From: Allobrachymonas sp.
Lineage (GTDB): Bacteria; Pseudomonadota; Gammaproteobacteria; Burkholderiales; Burkholderiaceae
Length of the DNA stretch: 22,244 nucleotides
NCBI GenBank assembly: GCA_030529305.1
Contig: JAUMXD010000018.1
Coordinates: forward strand, 1-22,244
Direction: 5' to 3'
Position numbers and translations under genes: made by a program. Positions 1 through 8,117 of the stretch are shown piece by piece. Under the pieces are notes generated by a model, which saw nothing but the letters and a program-made list of their open reading frames with translations, ran no database searches and was not told the origin of the DNA. Numbering within the stretch: the first letter of the stretch is position 1; each line of letters opens with the position of its first letter.

Positions 1-863
1 TCATCCGCAGCGGCGAAGTGCGCCTGAACAAGGCCCGCGCCACGGCCGACAGCCGTGTTGAATCGGGCGATGTGGTGCGCATACCGCCCATTCGGCTGGC
101 CGCCCAGGCTCCACTGGGCACAGCGCCCAGCACCCCTGCACCAGCCCGCAGCTTTCCCATCTTGCTTGAAGACGAGTACCTGATCGCCATCGACAAACCC
201 GCCGGTGTGGCGGTGCACGGTGGCAGTGGCGTGAGCTTTGGCGTGATCGAACAACTGCGCAGCGCCCGACCACAAGCCCGCTATCTGGAACTGGTGCACC
301 GGCTGGACCGTGAAACCAGTGGCATTTTGCTCGTAGCCAAAAAGCGCAGCGCCCTCAAGGCCCTGCAAGACCAGTTCCGCCAGCGCACCACAGGCAAAAC
401 CTATCTGGCACTGGTATGGGGCGAGTGGCCCGCTCACAAAAAAGTGATCGACCTGCCCCTGCACAAATACCTGGTGGCTACGGGCGATGGCGAAGGTGAA
501 CGCCGCGTGCGCCCCGTGCCCAAAGGCGACCCCAATGGCATGCCTGCCGTTTCACTGGTGCGCATTGCCCAGCGCCTGCAGCACCCGCTGGGCCCGATGA
601 CGCTGCTGGAAGTCACCATCCGCACTGGCCGCACCCACCAGATCCGCGTGCATCTGGCCAGCCAGGGCTGCCCCATTGCAGGCGATGAAAAGTACGGCCA
701 CTTTGCCACCAACAAGCAATTACAAAAGGCTGGTTTGACGCGCATGTTTCTGCACGCCTGGCGGTTGCAATTCACGCACCCAGCCAGCCAGCAAGAGGTA
801 AACCTGCAAGCCGAGCTGCCACCTGCGCTGCAAAGCTGGTTGCAGCAGTGCCAAGCGGCTTGA
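1..863 (+). CDS. rluC: 23S rRNA pseudouridine synthase RluC (5'-truncated by window edge)
   Basis: RluA/RluC-family enzyme that isomerises specific uridines of 23S rRNA to pseudouridine in the cytoplasm. The reading frame is open from position 3 without a start codon, so the true start lies upstream. A GTG at 18 is in frame but sits inside the S4 RNA-binding domain (IRSGEVRLNK, then SGDVVRIPP), so it is not the real start. The catalytic motif HRLDRETSG, with its nucleophilic Asp, is at about 298-324. The family's later motifs GRTHQIRVHL and GDEKYG follow at about 628-660 and 680-700. The C-terminus looks complete. Assignment to RluC rather than another RluA-family member rests on the S4 domain plus overall sequence character and is fairly secure. 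Confidence 0.9.
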   Translation, partial: IRSGEVRLNKARATADSRVESGDVVRIPPIRLAAQAPLGTAPSTPAPARSFPILLEDEYLIAIDKPAGVAVHGGSGVSFGVIEQLRSARPQARYLELVHRLDRETSGILLVAKKRSALKALQDQFRQRTTGKTYLALVWGEWPAHKKVIDLPLHKYLVATGDGEGERRVRPVPKGDPNGMPAVSLVRIAQRLQHPLGPMTLLEVTIRTGRTHQIRVHLASQGCPIAGDEKYGHFATNKQLQKAGLTRMFLHAWRLQFTHPASQQEVNLQAELPPALQSWLQQCQAA

Positions 864-1197
864 TCGGCTAACTGGCACACCATGCCCCGCTGTATTGATG
901 CGATGCCAACAGTGTGGCTCCGCATCGCGCAAAGGGTTTTGAGCTTTCAAACACCCTTCCAACGATGCGCAATCAACGCCCCCATCATGCGCATCCATCA
1001 GTCCATGGATTGACAAGGCGGATAAATCAATGGTGTGGAACGAATAGCTGTCTCAGCATCAGCCCATTGCCGCTGCGCCATTTGTGCGTGTTGCGCGCGC
1101 GCAAGCAAGCGGACTGAACCAGTGAACGGTAAATCGGTGTAATGCGCCATCGCTTGCGCAGGGTACAAGGACTTAGCCGGTAAAGTGGAAAAGGGAG
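864..1197. other. Gene-free convergent intergenic region
   Basis: This stretch lies between the convergent ends of rluC and the response regulator gene. Apart from the stem-loop at 897-926 I see no convincing coding sequence, tRNA or repeat. A TTGACA hexamer occurs at 1010-1015, but no suitable -10 element lies 16-18 bp downstream. Short open frames here have no ribosome binding site and atypical composition. Confidence 0.5.
897..926 (+). terminator. Stem-loop downstream of rluC
   Basis: The arms GATGCG (897-902) and CGCATC (921-926) pair perfectly. They enclose a second stem GCCA/TGGC after a 2x2 internal loop, with a 6-nt apical loop. It lies 33 bp after the rluC stop. A four-T run appears only about 10 nt beyond the stem, so it is not a textbook intrinsic terminator; it may instead be an RNA 3'-end stabiliser. 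Confidence 0.4.
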
Positions 1198-1228
1198 AAA
1201 AAAGAGCTGAAACCCGAAACGCCTCAGC
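1198..1228 (-). terminator. Intrinsic terminator overlapping the response-regulator stop codon
   Basis: On the - strand, GCTGAGGC and GTTTCAGC form an 8-bp stem (two G-U pairs, 7-nt loop), followed by TC and a run of six T (1198-1203 on the + strand reads AAAAAA). The TGA stop of the response regulator lies inside the upstream arm. Confidence 0.55.
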
Positions 1229-1817
1229 CCTGAATCAGGCCATTGGTGCGAGCGGCATGAATCGCCTGGGTGCGGCTTTTGACGCCCAGGCGACGAAACA
1301 AGCGCCACAGATGCACCTTCACCGTGTGCTCGCTGATGCCCAGGCGCTCGGCAATGTCGCGGTTGCTCAGTCCCTGCTCCAGCGCGGCCAGCAGCTGCAC
1401 CTGGCGCTTGGACAAGCGGCTGCTGGACAAATCCTCTGTTTCCATGGTGCTGTCGGGCAAGAGCAGCGTGCGCAGCGTCATGAAGATGTCTTTGGTTTCC
1501 GATGATTTGGAGATGTAGGCATCCGCCCCTGCGTCCAGGCAGCTGCGCTCCACCTCATCTGAGCTTTGATCCGACACGACCACCAGCAGACTACTTGGGT
1601 AATGGTGCTTGGCCTCGCGCACACCAGACATGCCCAAGCTGTCGCTCAAAGTCAAATCCAGGCAGATCATCTCGGGCGCGCCATGCTTTTTCACCGCAGC
1701 GGGCAAAGCGCCGATTCGGCCAAGCTCAACGATCGTTTCACCCGGCTTGATGCGGCGCAGCAATGTAGCCAGTGATTCACGATAGAGCGGGTGATCTTCA
1801 ACGATGAAAAATGGCAT
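1224..1817 (-). CDS. LuxR/NarL-type response regulator (orphan)
   Basis: A 197-residue two-component response regulator predicted to bind DNA after phosphorylation. The receiver domain covers about residues 1-120. It has the acidic pocket residues E7 and D8, a probable phosphoacceptor D54 in CLDLTL, S82 at the conserved Ser/Thr position and K104 in YISKS. A LuxR-type helix-turn-helix occupies about residues 133-195 (LSKRQVQLL, then LSNRDIAERLGISEHTVKVHL). No sensor kinase gene is adjacent: the neighbours are rluC, convergent, and an M61 peptidase upstream on the same strand. The ATG at 1817 starts directly at the first receiver strand, so the start is well placed, although no clear Shine-Dalgarno sequence is visible. 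Its regulon cannot be inferred from this window. Confidence 0.88.
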   Translation of the reverse strand: MPFFIVEDHPLYRESLATLLRRIKPGETIVELGRIGALPAAVKKHGAPEMICLDLTLSDSLGMSGVREAKHHYPSSLLVVVSDQSSDEVERSCLDAGADAYISKSSETKDIFMTLRTLLLPDSTMETEDLSSSRLSKRQVQLLAALEQGLSNRDIAERLGISEHTVKVHLWRLFRRLGVKSRTQAIHAARTNGLIQG

Positions 1818-1855
1818 GGGCGCAACTATTCAACAATTAATAAACAGTTTCCAGA

Positions 1856-1884
1856 ATGTTATCACCGCTCACGTATGGTTACAA
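1856..1884 (-). promoter_or_regulatory. Candidate sigma-70 promoter of the response regulator gene
   Basis: On the - strand, TTGTAA (1884-1879) and TAACAT (1861-1856) are separated by exactly 17 bp. Each matches consensus at four of six positions. They lie in an unusually AT-rich 175-bp gap, with a predicted start about 30 nt before the ATG. This is pattern matching only. Confidence 0.35.
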
Positions 1885-1992
1885 GAATATCTGAAGCACA
1901 AAGGCGCTTGCTCAGGGAAATTACGGATATTTGAAAACGCATCAAGCCAAGAAATCGACCCTCCAAATAAAAAGCCTTGTTTCCTTTTGTTA

Positions 1993-3846
1993 TCAGACCC
2001 ACGGCCAATGCTTCGGTTGCTTATCGCCCTTGCTTGCTGGCGGCTTGGCCTGCAAGGCCCAGCGTTGGGGCGCTTGCGCAGACAAGTGCAGGGGCAAGCG
2101 CAGCAGGCGGCGGTCTCGAGCCACCAGCGCCCACAGCTGCGACTTGGCGCTGGCAGCTTGTTTCGCTTTTTTGCCCGTAGCTGAGCCGGGCCTACTCGGC
2201 AATGGCAAGCAAGCCTTCACATCTGCCAAGCGACCCACGCGCCAGCCAATGGCTGGCGCATGCGAAGTCGGCTCGGTTTGCTCCACGCCCCACCATTCGT
2301 CGCCCGGCGCAAAGCCAGCGGCTTCGGCCACGCCACCGCGCAGCACGGCTTGCACCTGAATAATCGGCCCTTCTTTGCAGCGCAGGCCCCATTGCTGGGC
2401 CAGCTCGGCTTCTTTTTGCACCAGTTCCAGTGCCATGCCTTTGAGCAAAGCAGGCAACGGCAGCTCGGCTGTGCCATGCACCCAGGCCTTGATTTCTTTG
2501 GCAAAGCTTCGCCCGCCCAATTCTTGCAGCACGGCCAGCACGTCTTGCTCCGTCATGCCGCCAAACGGCCCGGGCGCGGCCTTGCAGCGCGCATACAGGG
2601 CGCGCATCACGGCATCGAGCGTGGTTTTGCCTTCGCGCCGCAGGGTCAAGTCCAGGCACAGACCCACCAAGGCGCCCTTGGTGTAGTAGCTCACCGTGCG
2701 GTTGGGCGTGCCCGCATCGGGGCGGTAGTGTTTGGTCCAAGCCTCGAAGCTGGCTTGCGCCACGCTGTGCACCAAGCGGCCGGGGCTGTTGTAAACGTTG
2801 TCGATGGTTTTTTGCAATTGCTTCGAATAGCCATCCAAATCCACACAACCGGCGCGCAGCAAGAGCAGATCGTCGTAATAGCTGGTGAGCCCCTCAAAGA
2901 ACCAGAGCAATTCGGTGTAGTTCTCGCGCGTGTAGTCGTAGGGCGCAAATTCGGCGGGCTTGAGGCGCTTGACATTCCAGGTGTGGAAATACTCGTGGCT
3001 GATCAGCCCCAGCAGGGTGACGTAATCAGCCCCCGGCGTTTGCCCGTTTTGCGGCAAGTAGCTGCGGCTGGCAATCAGCGCGGTGCTGTTGCGGTGCTCC
3101 AGCCCGCCATAGCCATCGCCTACGGCATTGAGCATGAACACATAGCGCTTGAAGGGCACTTGCTTGGCCGTGGCACGCTGCCCATGCCAAAAGCGGATGA
3201 TGGTTTCACAAATGCGGCGTGTGTCTTGCAGCAGGCGTTCGCCATCCATCGACGGCAGCGGGTGCGCGATCACAAAGCGGTGTGGCACGCCGCAGGCCGT
3301 GAATTCGGCACTCCAGAACGCGCCCATTTCCACGGGGCAGTCGGCCAGCTCGTCGTAGTCGGCCGCCACATATTGACCAAAGCCCTTGGCATCTGCACGC
3401 ACGGCTTGCAGGCCCGTGGCCAGCTGCCACTGCCTGTTGTTGGGCGAGGTGATGGTGATGTGCTGGGGCGCGTCGGTTTGCCCGTCCACCATCAGGCACA
3501 GGCTGGTGGCGTTGAAAAAGCCGCGCTCTGCATCCAGCCAAGCCGTGCGCACCGATGTGTCGCAGGCATACACCTGATAGCTAACTTCCAAGGGCTTGCC
3601 CGCTGCACAAGCCACCTGCCAGCGGTGTTTATCGAGCTGTTGCACAGCGCACGCCTTTTGGCCCTGCCGCGCTTGCAGCGATTGCAATTGGCCAGCAAAT
3701 TCGCGAATCAGATAGCTGCCCGGTATCCAGGTGGGCAGCGTCAGCACCTGCTGCGCGGCCGGGCGCGCCACTTGCAAGGTGACGTGAAACAGATGCGTAT
3801 GCGGATCGGGTGCAGAAACGGTGAAGTGAATGGCGGGCTGGGTCAT
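1993..3846 (-). CDS. M61 family metallopeptidase (glycyl aminopeptidase-like) with PDZ-like domain
   Basis: Zinc peptidase of the M61 family, 617 residues from the chosen start. The zinc-binding HEYFH motif is at residues 284-288, preceded by the family signature GGLEHRNS (about 247-254). A glutamate in WFFEGLTSYY (E318) fits the third metal ligand. The N-terminal beta-rich domain contains LPTWIPGSYLIREF, typical of the family. The C-terminal part (about 470-570) resembles a PDZ domain (GGVAEAAGFAPGDEWWGV). I placed the start at 3846 (MTQPAIHF) because the family homology begins there. In-frame alternatives are ATG 3888, just after the stop of a small upstream ORF, and TTG 3894. None has a strong ribosome binding site. 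No signal peptide is obvious, so a cytoplasmic location is likely. The physiological substrate is unknown. Confidence 0.88.
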   Translation of the reverse strand: MTQPAIHFTVSAPDPHTHLFHVTLQVARPAAQQVLTLPTWIPGSYLIREFAGQLQSLQARQGQKACAVQQLDKHRWQVACAAGKPLEVSYQVYACDTSVRTAWLDAERGFFNATSLCLMVDGQTDAPQHITITSPNNRQWQLATGLQAVRADAKGFGQYVAADYDELADCPVEMGAFWSAEFTACGVPHRFVIAHPLPSMDGERLLQDTRRICETIIRFWHGQRATAKQVPFKRYVFMLNAVGDGYGGLEHRNSTALIASRSYLPQNGQTPGADYVTLLGLISHEYFHTWNVKRLKPAEFAPYDYTRENYTELLWFFEGLTSYYDDLLLLRAGCVDLDGYSKQLQKTIDNVYNSPGRLVHSVAQASFEAWTKHYRPDAGTPNRTVSYYTKGALVGLCLDLTLRREGKTTLDAVMRALYARCKAAPGPFGGMTEQDVLAVLQELGGRSFAKEIKAWVHGTAELPLPALLKGMALELVQKEAELAQQWGLRCKEGPIIQVQAVLRGGVAEAAGFAPGDEWWGVEQTEPTSHAPAIGWRVGRLADVKACLPLPSRPGSATGKKAKQAASAKSQLWALVARDRRLLRLPLHLSAQAPQRWALQAKPPASKGDKQPKHWPWV

Positions 3847-3890
3847 GGTATGATTGGGTGAAAAACGGATCGTGGCGGCAAAACGCATGG

Positions 3891-4019
3891 TCAAACAGGC
3901 GGCAGAAAACGCTGGAGTGCAGCTTCATTCACGGCTTCATCGGCTACTTCAGCCTTAACCGCTTCATCGGCAGTCTGCACATGCAGCCAATTCAGCAAGC
4001 CATGCGCCAAGCCCCGCAT
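3891..4019 (-). CDS. Possible small ORF with ADEAV repeats upstream of the M61 gene (uncertain)
   Basis: A 42-codon open frame from ATG 4019 (alternative ATG 4037, 48 codons). The C-terminal half is a tandem 9-residue repeat, ADEAVKAEV then ADEAVNEAA, followed by LQRFLPPV. Its TGA at 3893-3891 is two bases before an in-frame ATG (3888) of the M61 gene, which would allow translational coupling. It lies downstream of the dsbC terminator. I see no Shine-Dalgarno sequence and recognise no family. It may be a real small protein, a remnant of a larger gene, or chance. Confidence 0.2.
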   Translation of the reverse strand: MRGLAHGLLNWLHVQTADEAVKAEVADEAVNEAALQRFLPPV

Positions 4020-4067
4020 TGTGCAGCGTTTGGGCATGCGGCAACGCGGCGGATTGCTGTGCCCATG

Positions 4068-4097
4068 AAAAAAGCGCTGCTTTTGCAAGCAGCGCTT
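4068..4097 (-). terminator. Intrinsic terminator of dsbC
   Basis: A perfect 11-bp inverted repeat (AAGCGCTGCTT at 4072-4082, AAGCAGCGCTT at 4087-4097) with a 4-nt loop. A run of six T follows the stem on the - strand (4068-4073). It is 64 bp downstream of the dsbC stop, and it separates dsbC from the M61 gene transcriptionally. Confidence 0.85.
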
Positions 4098-4160
4098 GTC
4101 ATTGCCGGCGGTAGGCGCGCCTTTTCGGCGCCACCTTGCCGCCAATTGCTGCCGGGCTAA

Positions 4161-4973
4161 TCAGTGCTTTGCGGACAGCGCCTCTTCCAGCGCAGCGGCT
4201 TCAACAAAGCCGCCGATGCGCTGACCGCTGCCCAGCACAATCGCGGGCGTGCCATTGATGTTGAACTGGCGGCCCAGTGCCAGATTGCGCTGGGTCACGT
4301 CATCTTCGCACTGCGCAGCGGACGGCGTTTTGCCGTCGATCATCCAATCGTGCCAAACTTTGCTGCGATCCTTGGCGCACCAGATGTTTTTCGCCTTGGC
4401 GGTGGAATCTGGCCCCAGGATGGGGTAGAGGAAGGTGTAAACCGTCACGTTGTTGAGCTTTTGCAGCTCAGACTCGAAGCGTTTGCAATAGCCGCAGTTG
4501 GGGTCGGCAAACACAGCGATTTTGCGGCTGCCATCGCCTTTTTTGCTCACGATCGCGTCTTTCAACGGCAACTTGTCAAACGCGATGCTGTTGAGTGCCT
4601 GCAAGCGCTCTTCCGTCAGGTTCTTGCGGTTTTTCGTATCCAGAATGGCACCCTGAATCAGGTAGTCGCCCTGAGCATCGGTGTAGAAAATACCGTCCGC
4701 TCCCACGCGCACCTCGTACAAGCCCGCCACGGGCGTGCTGCGCACTTCGGCAATAGGCGGAAAGCCCGGCAAACGCTCTTGCAGATTCTTGCGGATGGCC
4801 GCCTCGCCCGGCGCCGCAGTCGCGGCTGTGCTGGCAGCCGCCGATACAGTCGCAACAGCTGGCGCTGCCTGCGACGCAGCGGATGCAGCTGCAGCAGGCG
4901 CACCGGGCTTGGAACAAGCCACGATGGGCAGGGCAAACAAAGGCAAAAGCGCCAAACGCAAGTGTTTTTTCAT
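4161..4973 (-). CDS. dsbC: Thiol:disulfide interchange protein DsbC, probable lipoprotein
   Basis: Periplasmic disulfide isomerase, 270 residues. The start at 4973 is supported by AGGA about 7 nt upstream and by the signal sequence MKKHLRLALLPLF. The signal ends in a lipobox-like PIVAC, with Cys at 20, suggesting a lipid anchor rather than a soluble periplasmic protein. An Ala/Ser/Thr-rich linker covers about residues 25-55. The DsbC N-terminal dimerisation domain follows (about 56-120), then the thioredoxin-fold domain with active site CGYC at 160-163 in FADPNCGYCKRFE. Two further cysteines (IWCAKD and AAQCEDD) match the second disulfide of the family. The cis-proline motif GTPAIVLG is present. 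DsbC reshuffles wrong disulfides in exported proteins. It appears to be transcribed alone and has its own terminator. Confidence 0.92.
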   Translation of the reverse strand: MKKHLRLALLPLFALPIVACSKPGAPAAAASAASQAAPAVATVSAAASTAATAAPGEAAIRKNLQERLPGFPPIAEVRSTPVAGLYEVRVGADGIFYTDAQGDYLIQGAILDTKNRKNLTEERLQALNSIAFDKLPLKDAIVSKKGDGSRKIAVFADPNCGYCKRFESELQKLNNVTVYTFLYPILGPDSTAKAKNIWCAKDRSKVWHDWMIDGKTPSAAQCEDDVTQRNLALGRQFNINGTPAIVLGSGQRIGGFVEAAALEEALSAKH

Positions 4974-5279
4974 GATGAATCCTGAACAGAAATAGAAAAG
5001 TGATGAAACGACAAAGGCTGGTGGCTGCCACATGCCGGCTGGGCAAGCCCTCTGCAGGCCCGTCTGTCATGAACAGTCGGCCCAAGTCAGAAGATACTGA
5101 CAGCTCGAACGCCCCCGTTCACGCCCATGCTTGAATGCGCTTGATACCAAGCAGAAACCGCGCACTATAAAACAAGCGCGCAGCATGTGCTGAGCCGCCC
5201 ATCCATACACCTGTGCCCCGCAGGCGATCAACGGTCGGCGTTTGCTGCCGTTCATCATCCTCAGCTTGCCAAGCCCAAC
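4974..5279. other. Gene-free region upstream of dsbC
   Basis: This gap of roughly 300 bp between the ppsA terminator and the dsbC start should hold the dsbC promoter, but I could not single out a convincing -35/-10 pair. A short hairpin (GAACG/CGTTC) is present around 5107-5120. Open frames across it lack ribosome binding sites and protein-like composition. No tRNA or repeat was seen. Confidence 0.4.
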
Positions 5280-5334
5280 AAAAAGCGCCTTGGCGACCAC
5301 ACCGAAATGACTTCGGCAGGCTGTGCAAGGCGCT
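5280..5334 (-). terminator. Intrinsic terminator of ppsA, with nested hairpin
   Basis: The outer arms AGCGCCTTG (5284-5292) and CAAGGCGCT (5326-5334) pair perfectly over 9 bp. The enclosed 33 nt contain a second hairpin (CCGAA/TTCGG). On the - strand the outer stem is followed by a run of five T. It lies about 54 bp after the ppsA stop. The long branched loop is unusual for a terminator. Confidence 0.6.
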
Positions 5335-5387
5335 GAATTCAATGATCTCAGATGCCAACGGGGGCGCTCTGCGTATTGATGACTTGA

Positions 5388-7781
5388 TTACTTCTCAGCC
5401 AGCTTTTTCCAGGTATCGATCACCGTATCGGGGTTGAGTGAGATGGAAACGATGCCTTCTTTGGCCAGCCACTGGGCAAAGTCGGGATGGTCGCTGGGGC
5501 CTTGGCCGCAAATGCCCACGTATTTGCCTTGCGCCTTGCAGGCGGCAATGGCGCGTTGCAGCAGTGCCAGCACGGCGGGGTCGCGCTCGTCGAAGTCGGC
5601 TGCGAGCAATTCCATGCCGCTGTCGCGATCCAGGCCGAGGGTGAGCTGCGTCAAGTCGTTGGAGCCCACGCTGAAGCCATCGAAGTATTCGAGGAATTGC
5701 TCGGCCAGGATGGCGTTGCTCGGGATCTCGCACATCATGATGTGGCGCAGGCCGTTTTCGCCGCGCTTGAGGCCACGCGCCGCCAGCAGGGCGCTGACCT
5801 TCTTGGCCTGCTCCAGCGTGCGCACGAAGGGAATCATGATTTCGACATTGCTCAGACCCATTTCGTCGCGCACGCGCTTGATGGCTTCGCACTCCATCGC
5901 GAAGGCTTCGGCAAAGTCTTCGCTGACGTAACGCGCCGCACCACGAAAGCCCAGCATGGGGTTTTCTTCTTCCGGCTCATAGCGGTTGCCGCCGATGAGC
6001 TTGCGGTATTCGTTGCTCTTGAAGTCGCTCATGCGCACGATCACGGGCTTGGGCCAGAAGGCTGCCGCGATGGTGGCCACGCCTTCGGCGACTTTATCGA
6101 CATAGAAAGCGCGCGGGCTGGCATGGCCGCGAGCCACGCTTTCAACGGCTTTTTTCAGGCTGGGGTCGATGTTGGGGTAGTCCAGAATCGCCTTGGGGTG
6201 CACGCCGATGTTGTTGTTGATGATGAATTCCAACCGCGCCAGGCCCACGCCGCTGTTGGGCAGCTGGCAGAAGTCGAAAGCCAGTTGCGGGTTGCCCACG
6301 TTCATCATGATCTTGGTGGCGATTTCGGGCATGGCGCCGCGCTGCACTTCGGTGATTTCGGTTTCGAGCACACCGTCGTAAATGCGGCCGGTGTCGCCTT
6401 CGGCGCAGCTCACGGTCACCAGGGTGCCGCTTTTCAATTTGTCGGTGGCGTCGCCACAGCCCACCACGGCCGGTATGCCCAACTCGCGCGCGATGATGGC
6501 GGCGTGGCAGGTGCGCCCGCCCCGGTTGGTGACGATGGCGCTGGCGCGCTTCATCACCGGTTCCCAGTTGGGATCGGTCATGTCGGTCACGAGCACATCG
6601 CCCGCTTGCACGGTGTCCATCTGGCTCACGTCGGTCACCAAACGCACGGGGCCGGTGCCGATTTTCTGGCCGATGGCGCGGCCTTCGGCCAACACGGCGC
6701 TCTGGCCCTTGAGTTGGTAGCGGTACTCGACCTTGCCTTCGGCCTGGCTCTTCACCGTTTCGGGCCGCGCTTGCAGAATGTAGAGCTGGCCGTCGGTGCC
6801 ATCTTTGCCCCACTCAATGTCCATGGGGCGGCCGTAGTGTTTTTCAATCACCAGGGCATAGCGCGCGAGTTGCTCCACCTCATCGTCGGTGAGCGAATAG
6901 CGGTTGCGCAACTCAGCAGGCACGTCTTCGGTCTTGACCAGCTTGCCAGTGGCGGCTTTTTCTTCGGGGCTGGCAAACACCATCTGGATCAGCTTGCTGC
7001 CCAGGTTGCGGCGGATCAGCGCCTTGTTGCCCGCTTCGAGCATGGGTTTGTGCACGTAAAACTCGTCGGGGTTGACGGCGCCCTGCACCACCGTTTCGCC
7101 CAAGCCGTAGCTGGAGGTGATGAAGACCACATCGCGGAAACCGCTTTCGGTATCCATGGTGAACATCACACCCGCAGCCCCCAGATCGGAGCGCACCATG
7201 CGCTGCACACCGGCCGACAAGGCCACGTCCGCATGGGCAAAGCCCTTGTGCACGCGGTAACTGATGGCGCGGTCGTTGTAGAGCGAGGCGAACACTTCCT
7301 TGATTTTGTGCAGCACATCGTCAATGCCGACCACGTTCAGGAAGGTCTCTTGCTGCCCGGCAAACGAAGCATCGGGCAAATCCTCGGCCGTGGCCGACGA
7401 GCGCACGGCAAAGCTGGCTTGCGCGTTGCCGCCGCTCAAGGTAGCAAAGGCATCGCGAATGGCTTTTTCCAAATCGGCCGGGAAAGGTTGCTGCTCCACC
7501 AATGCACGAATTTCAGCCCCTGTGGCGGCCAGCGCGTTCACGTCGTCGGCATTGAGCGCATCCAGCTTGGCCTGGATCTTGGCGTCCAGCCCGTCGTGCT
7601 TGAGGAATTCACGAAACGCATGCGCCGTGGTGGCAAAGCCCGTGGGCACGCGCACGCCTTGCGGCAGCTGCGAGATCATCTCGCCCAGGCTGGCGTTTTT
7701 GCCACCCACCGTGTCCACATCGCTCATGCGGAGTTTTTCGAAAGGAACGACCAGATCGGTCGGTGCAAACAATGCAGTCAT
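5388..7781 (-). CDS. ppsA: Phosphoenolpyruvate synthase PpsA
   Basis: Converts pyruvate, ATP and water to PEP, AMP and phosphate in gluconeogenesis (cytoplasm). It has 797 residues, close to the usual length of about 790. The start at 7781 is supported by GGAG about 8 nt upstream and by the typical N-terminus with [11 protein letters not shown] at about residues 25-35. Domains in order: the PPDK-type ATP-grasp nucleotide-binding domain (about 16-345, including [20 protein letters not shown]); the mobile phosphohistidine domain with catalytic H426 in [15 protein letters not shown]; and the C-terminal PEP/pyruvate-binding barrel, including [15 protein letters not shown] and the ICGQGPSD motif with the catalytic Cys. 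It is divergent from ppsR, whose product is predicted to switch it on and off by phosphorylating a threonine next to the catalytic His (T424 in this sequence by position). Confidence 0.97.
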   Translation of the reverse strand: MTALFAPTDLVVPFEKLRMSDVDTVGGKNASLGEMISQLPQGVRVPTGFATTAHAFREFLKHDGLDAKIQAKLDALNADDVNALAATGAEIRALVEQQPFPADLEKAIRDAFATLSGGNAQASFAVRSSATAEDLPDASFAGQQETFLNVVGIDDVLHKIKEVFASLYNDRAISYRVHKGFAHADVALSAGVQRMVRSDLGAAGVMFTMDTESGFRDVVFITSSYGLGETVVQGAVNPDEFYVHKPMLEAGNKALIRRNLGSKLIQMVFASPEEKAATGKLVKTEDVPAELRNRYSLTDDEVEQLARYALVIEKHYGRPMDIEWGKDGTDGQLYILQARPETVKSQAEGKVEYRYQLKGQSAVLAEGRAIGQKIGTGPVRLVTDVSQMDTVQAGDVLVTDMTDPNWEPVMKRASAIVTNRGGRTCHAAIIARELGIPAVVGCGDATDKLKSGTLVTVSCAEGDTGRIYDGVLETEITEVQRGAMPEIATKIMMNVGNPQLAFDFCQLPNSGVGLARLEFIINNNIGVHPKAILDYPNIDPSLKKAVESVARGHASPRAFYVDKVAEGVATIAAAFWPKPVIVRMSDFKSNEYRKLIGGNRYEPEEENPMLGFRGAARYVSEDFAEAFAMECEAIKRVRDEMGLSNVEIMIPFVRTLEQAKKVSALLAARGLKRGENGLRHIMMCEIPSNAILAEQFLEYFDGFSVGSNDLTQLTLGLDRDSGMELLAADFDERDPAVLALLQRAIAACKAQGKYVGICGQGPSDHPDFAQWLAKEGIVSISLNPDTVIDTWKKLAEK

Positions 7782-8117
7782 GACATGCTCCAAAGGTAAA
7801 AAACTCGGCGGCAGGGCCTTGGCTTGGCTTGTTCGAGATATCGCAAGGCCCACAAGAGACGCAGGCCCGGCGGCCTGCATCCTTGAATGGATGAAAGAAC
7901 AGGGCAGCATTTTAGTGGCTGCGGCCCAGCCGAAACATCAGCTTTTTGCAAGGGCGCGTCTTCGTATTCAAGTGTTATTCAGGTGTCTGGATAGAGAGCG
8001 CCCAGCGCCCCTCTCGCACGCAGCGCCCCTTGCCTCAATCACTGATGCACAGCGCCAAAGCCCAGCCCCACTGCCGCTAAACTGCCACCCTTGCCTTGCC
8101 CACCACACGTTTCAACC
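7782..8117. promoter_or_regulatory. Divergent ppsA/ppsR control region
   Basis: A 336-bp region between the two divergent starts, so it must carry both promoters. On the - strand TAAAAT (7914-7909) is a fair -10 for ppsA but has no good -35. A perfect 7-bp hairpin GCAGGCC/GGCCTGC (7861-7878, 4-nt loop) would lie in the ppsA leader RNA if that -10 is used. On the + strand no promoter is convincing. No gene is seen here. Confidence 0.45.

Noticed and set aside
18..863. GTG at 18 as the start of the rluC gene
   Set aside because: The open frame and S4-domain homology continue upstream to the window edge, so the gene is truncated by the window rather than starting here.
2260..3861. 533-codon open frame antisense to the M61 peptidase gene
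   Set aside because: Same shadow effect; no domain, start region or composition supports it, while the M61 motifs on the - strand are clear.
5487..7799. 770-codon open frame antisense to ppsA
   Set aside because: It mirrors ppsA codon periodicity in a GC-rich genome. The product is rich in His, Ala, Gly and Gln with no recognisable domain, and ppsA is certain.
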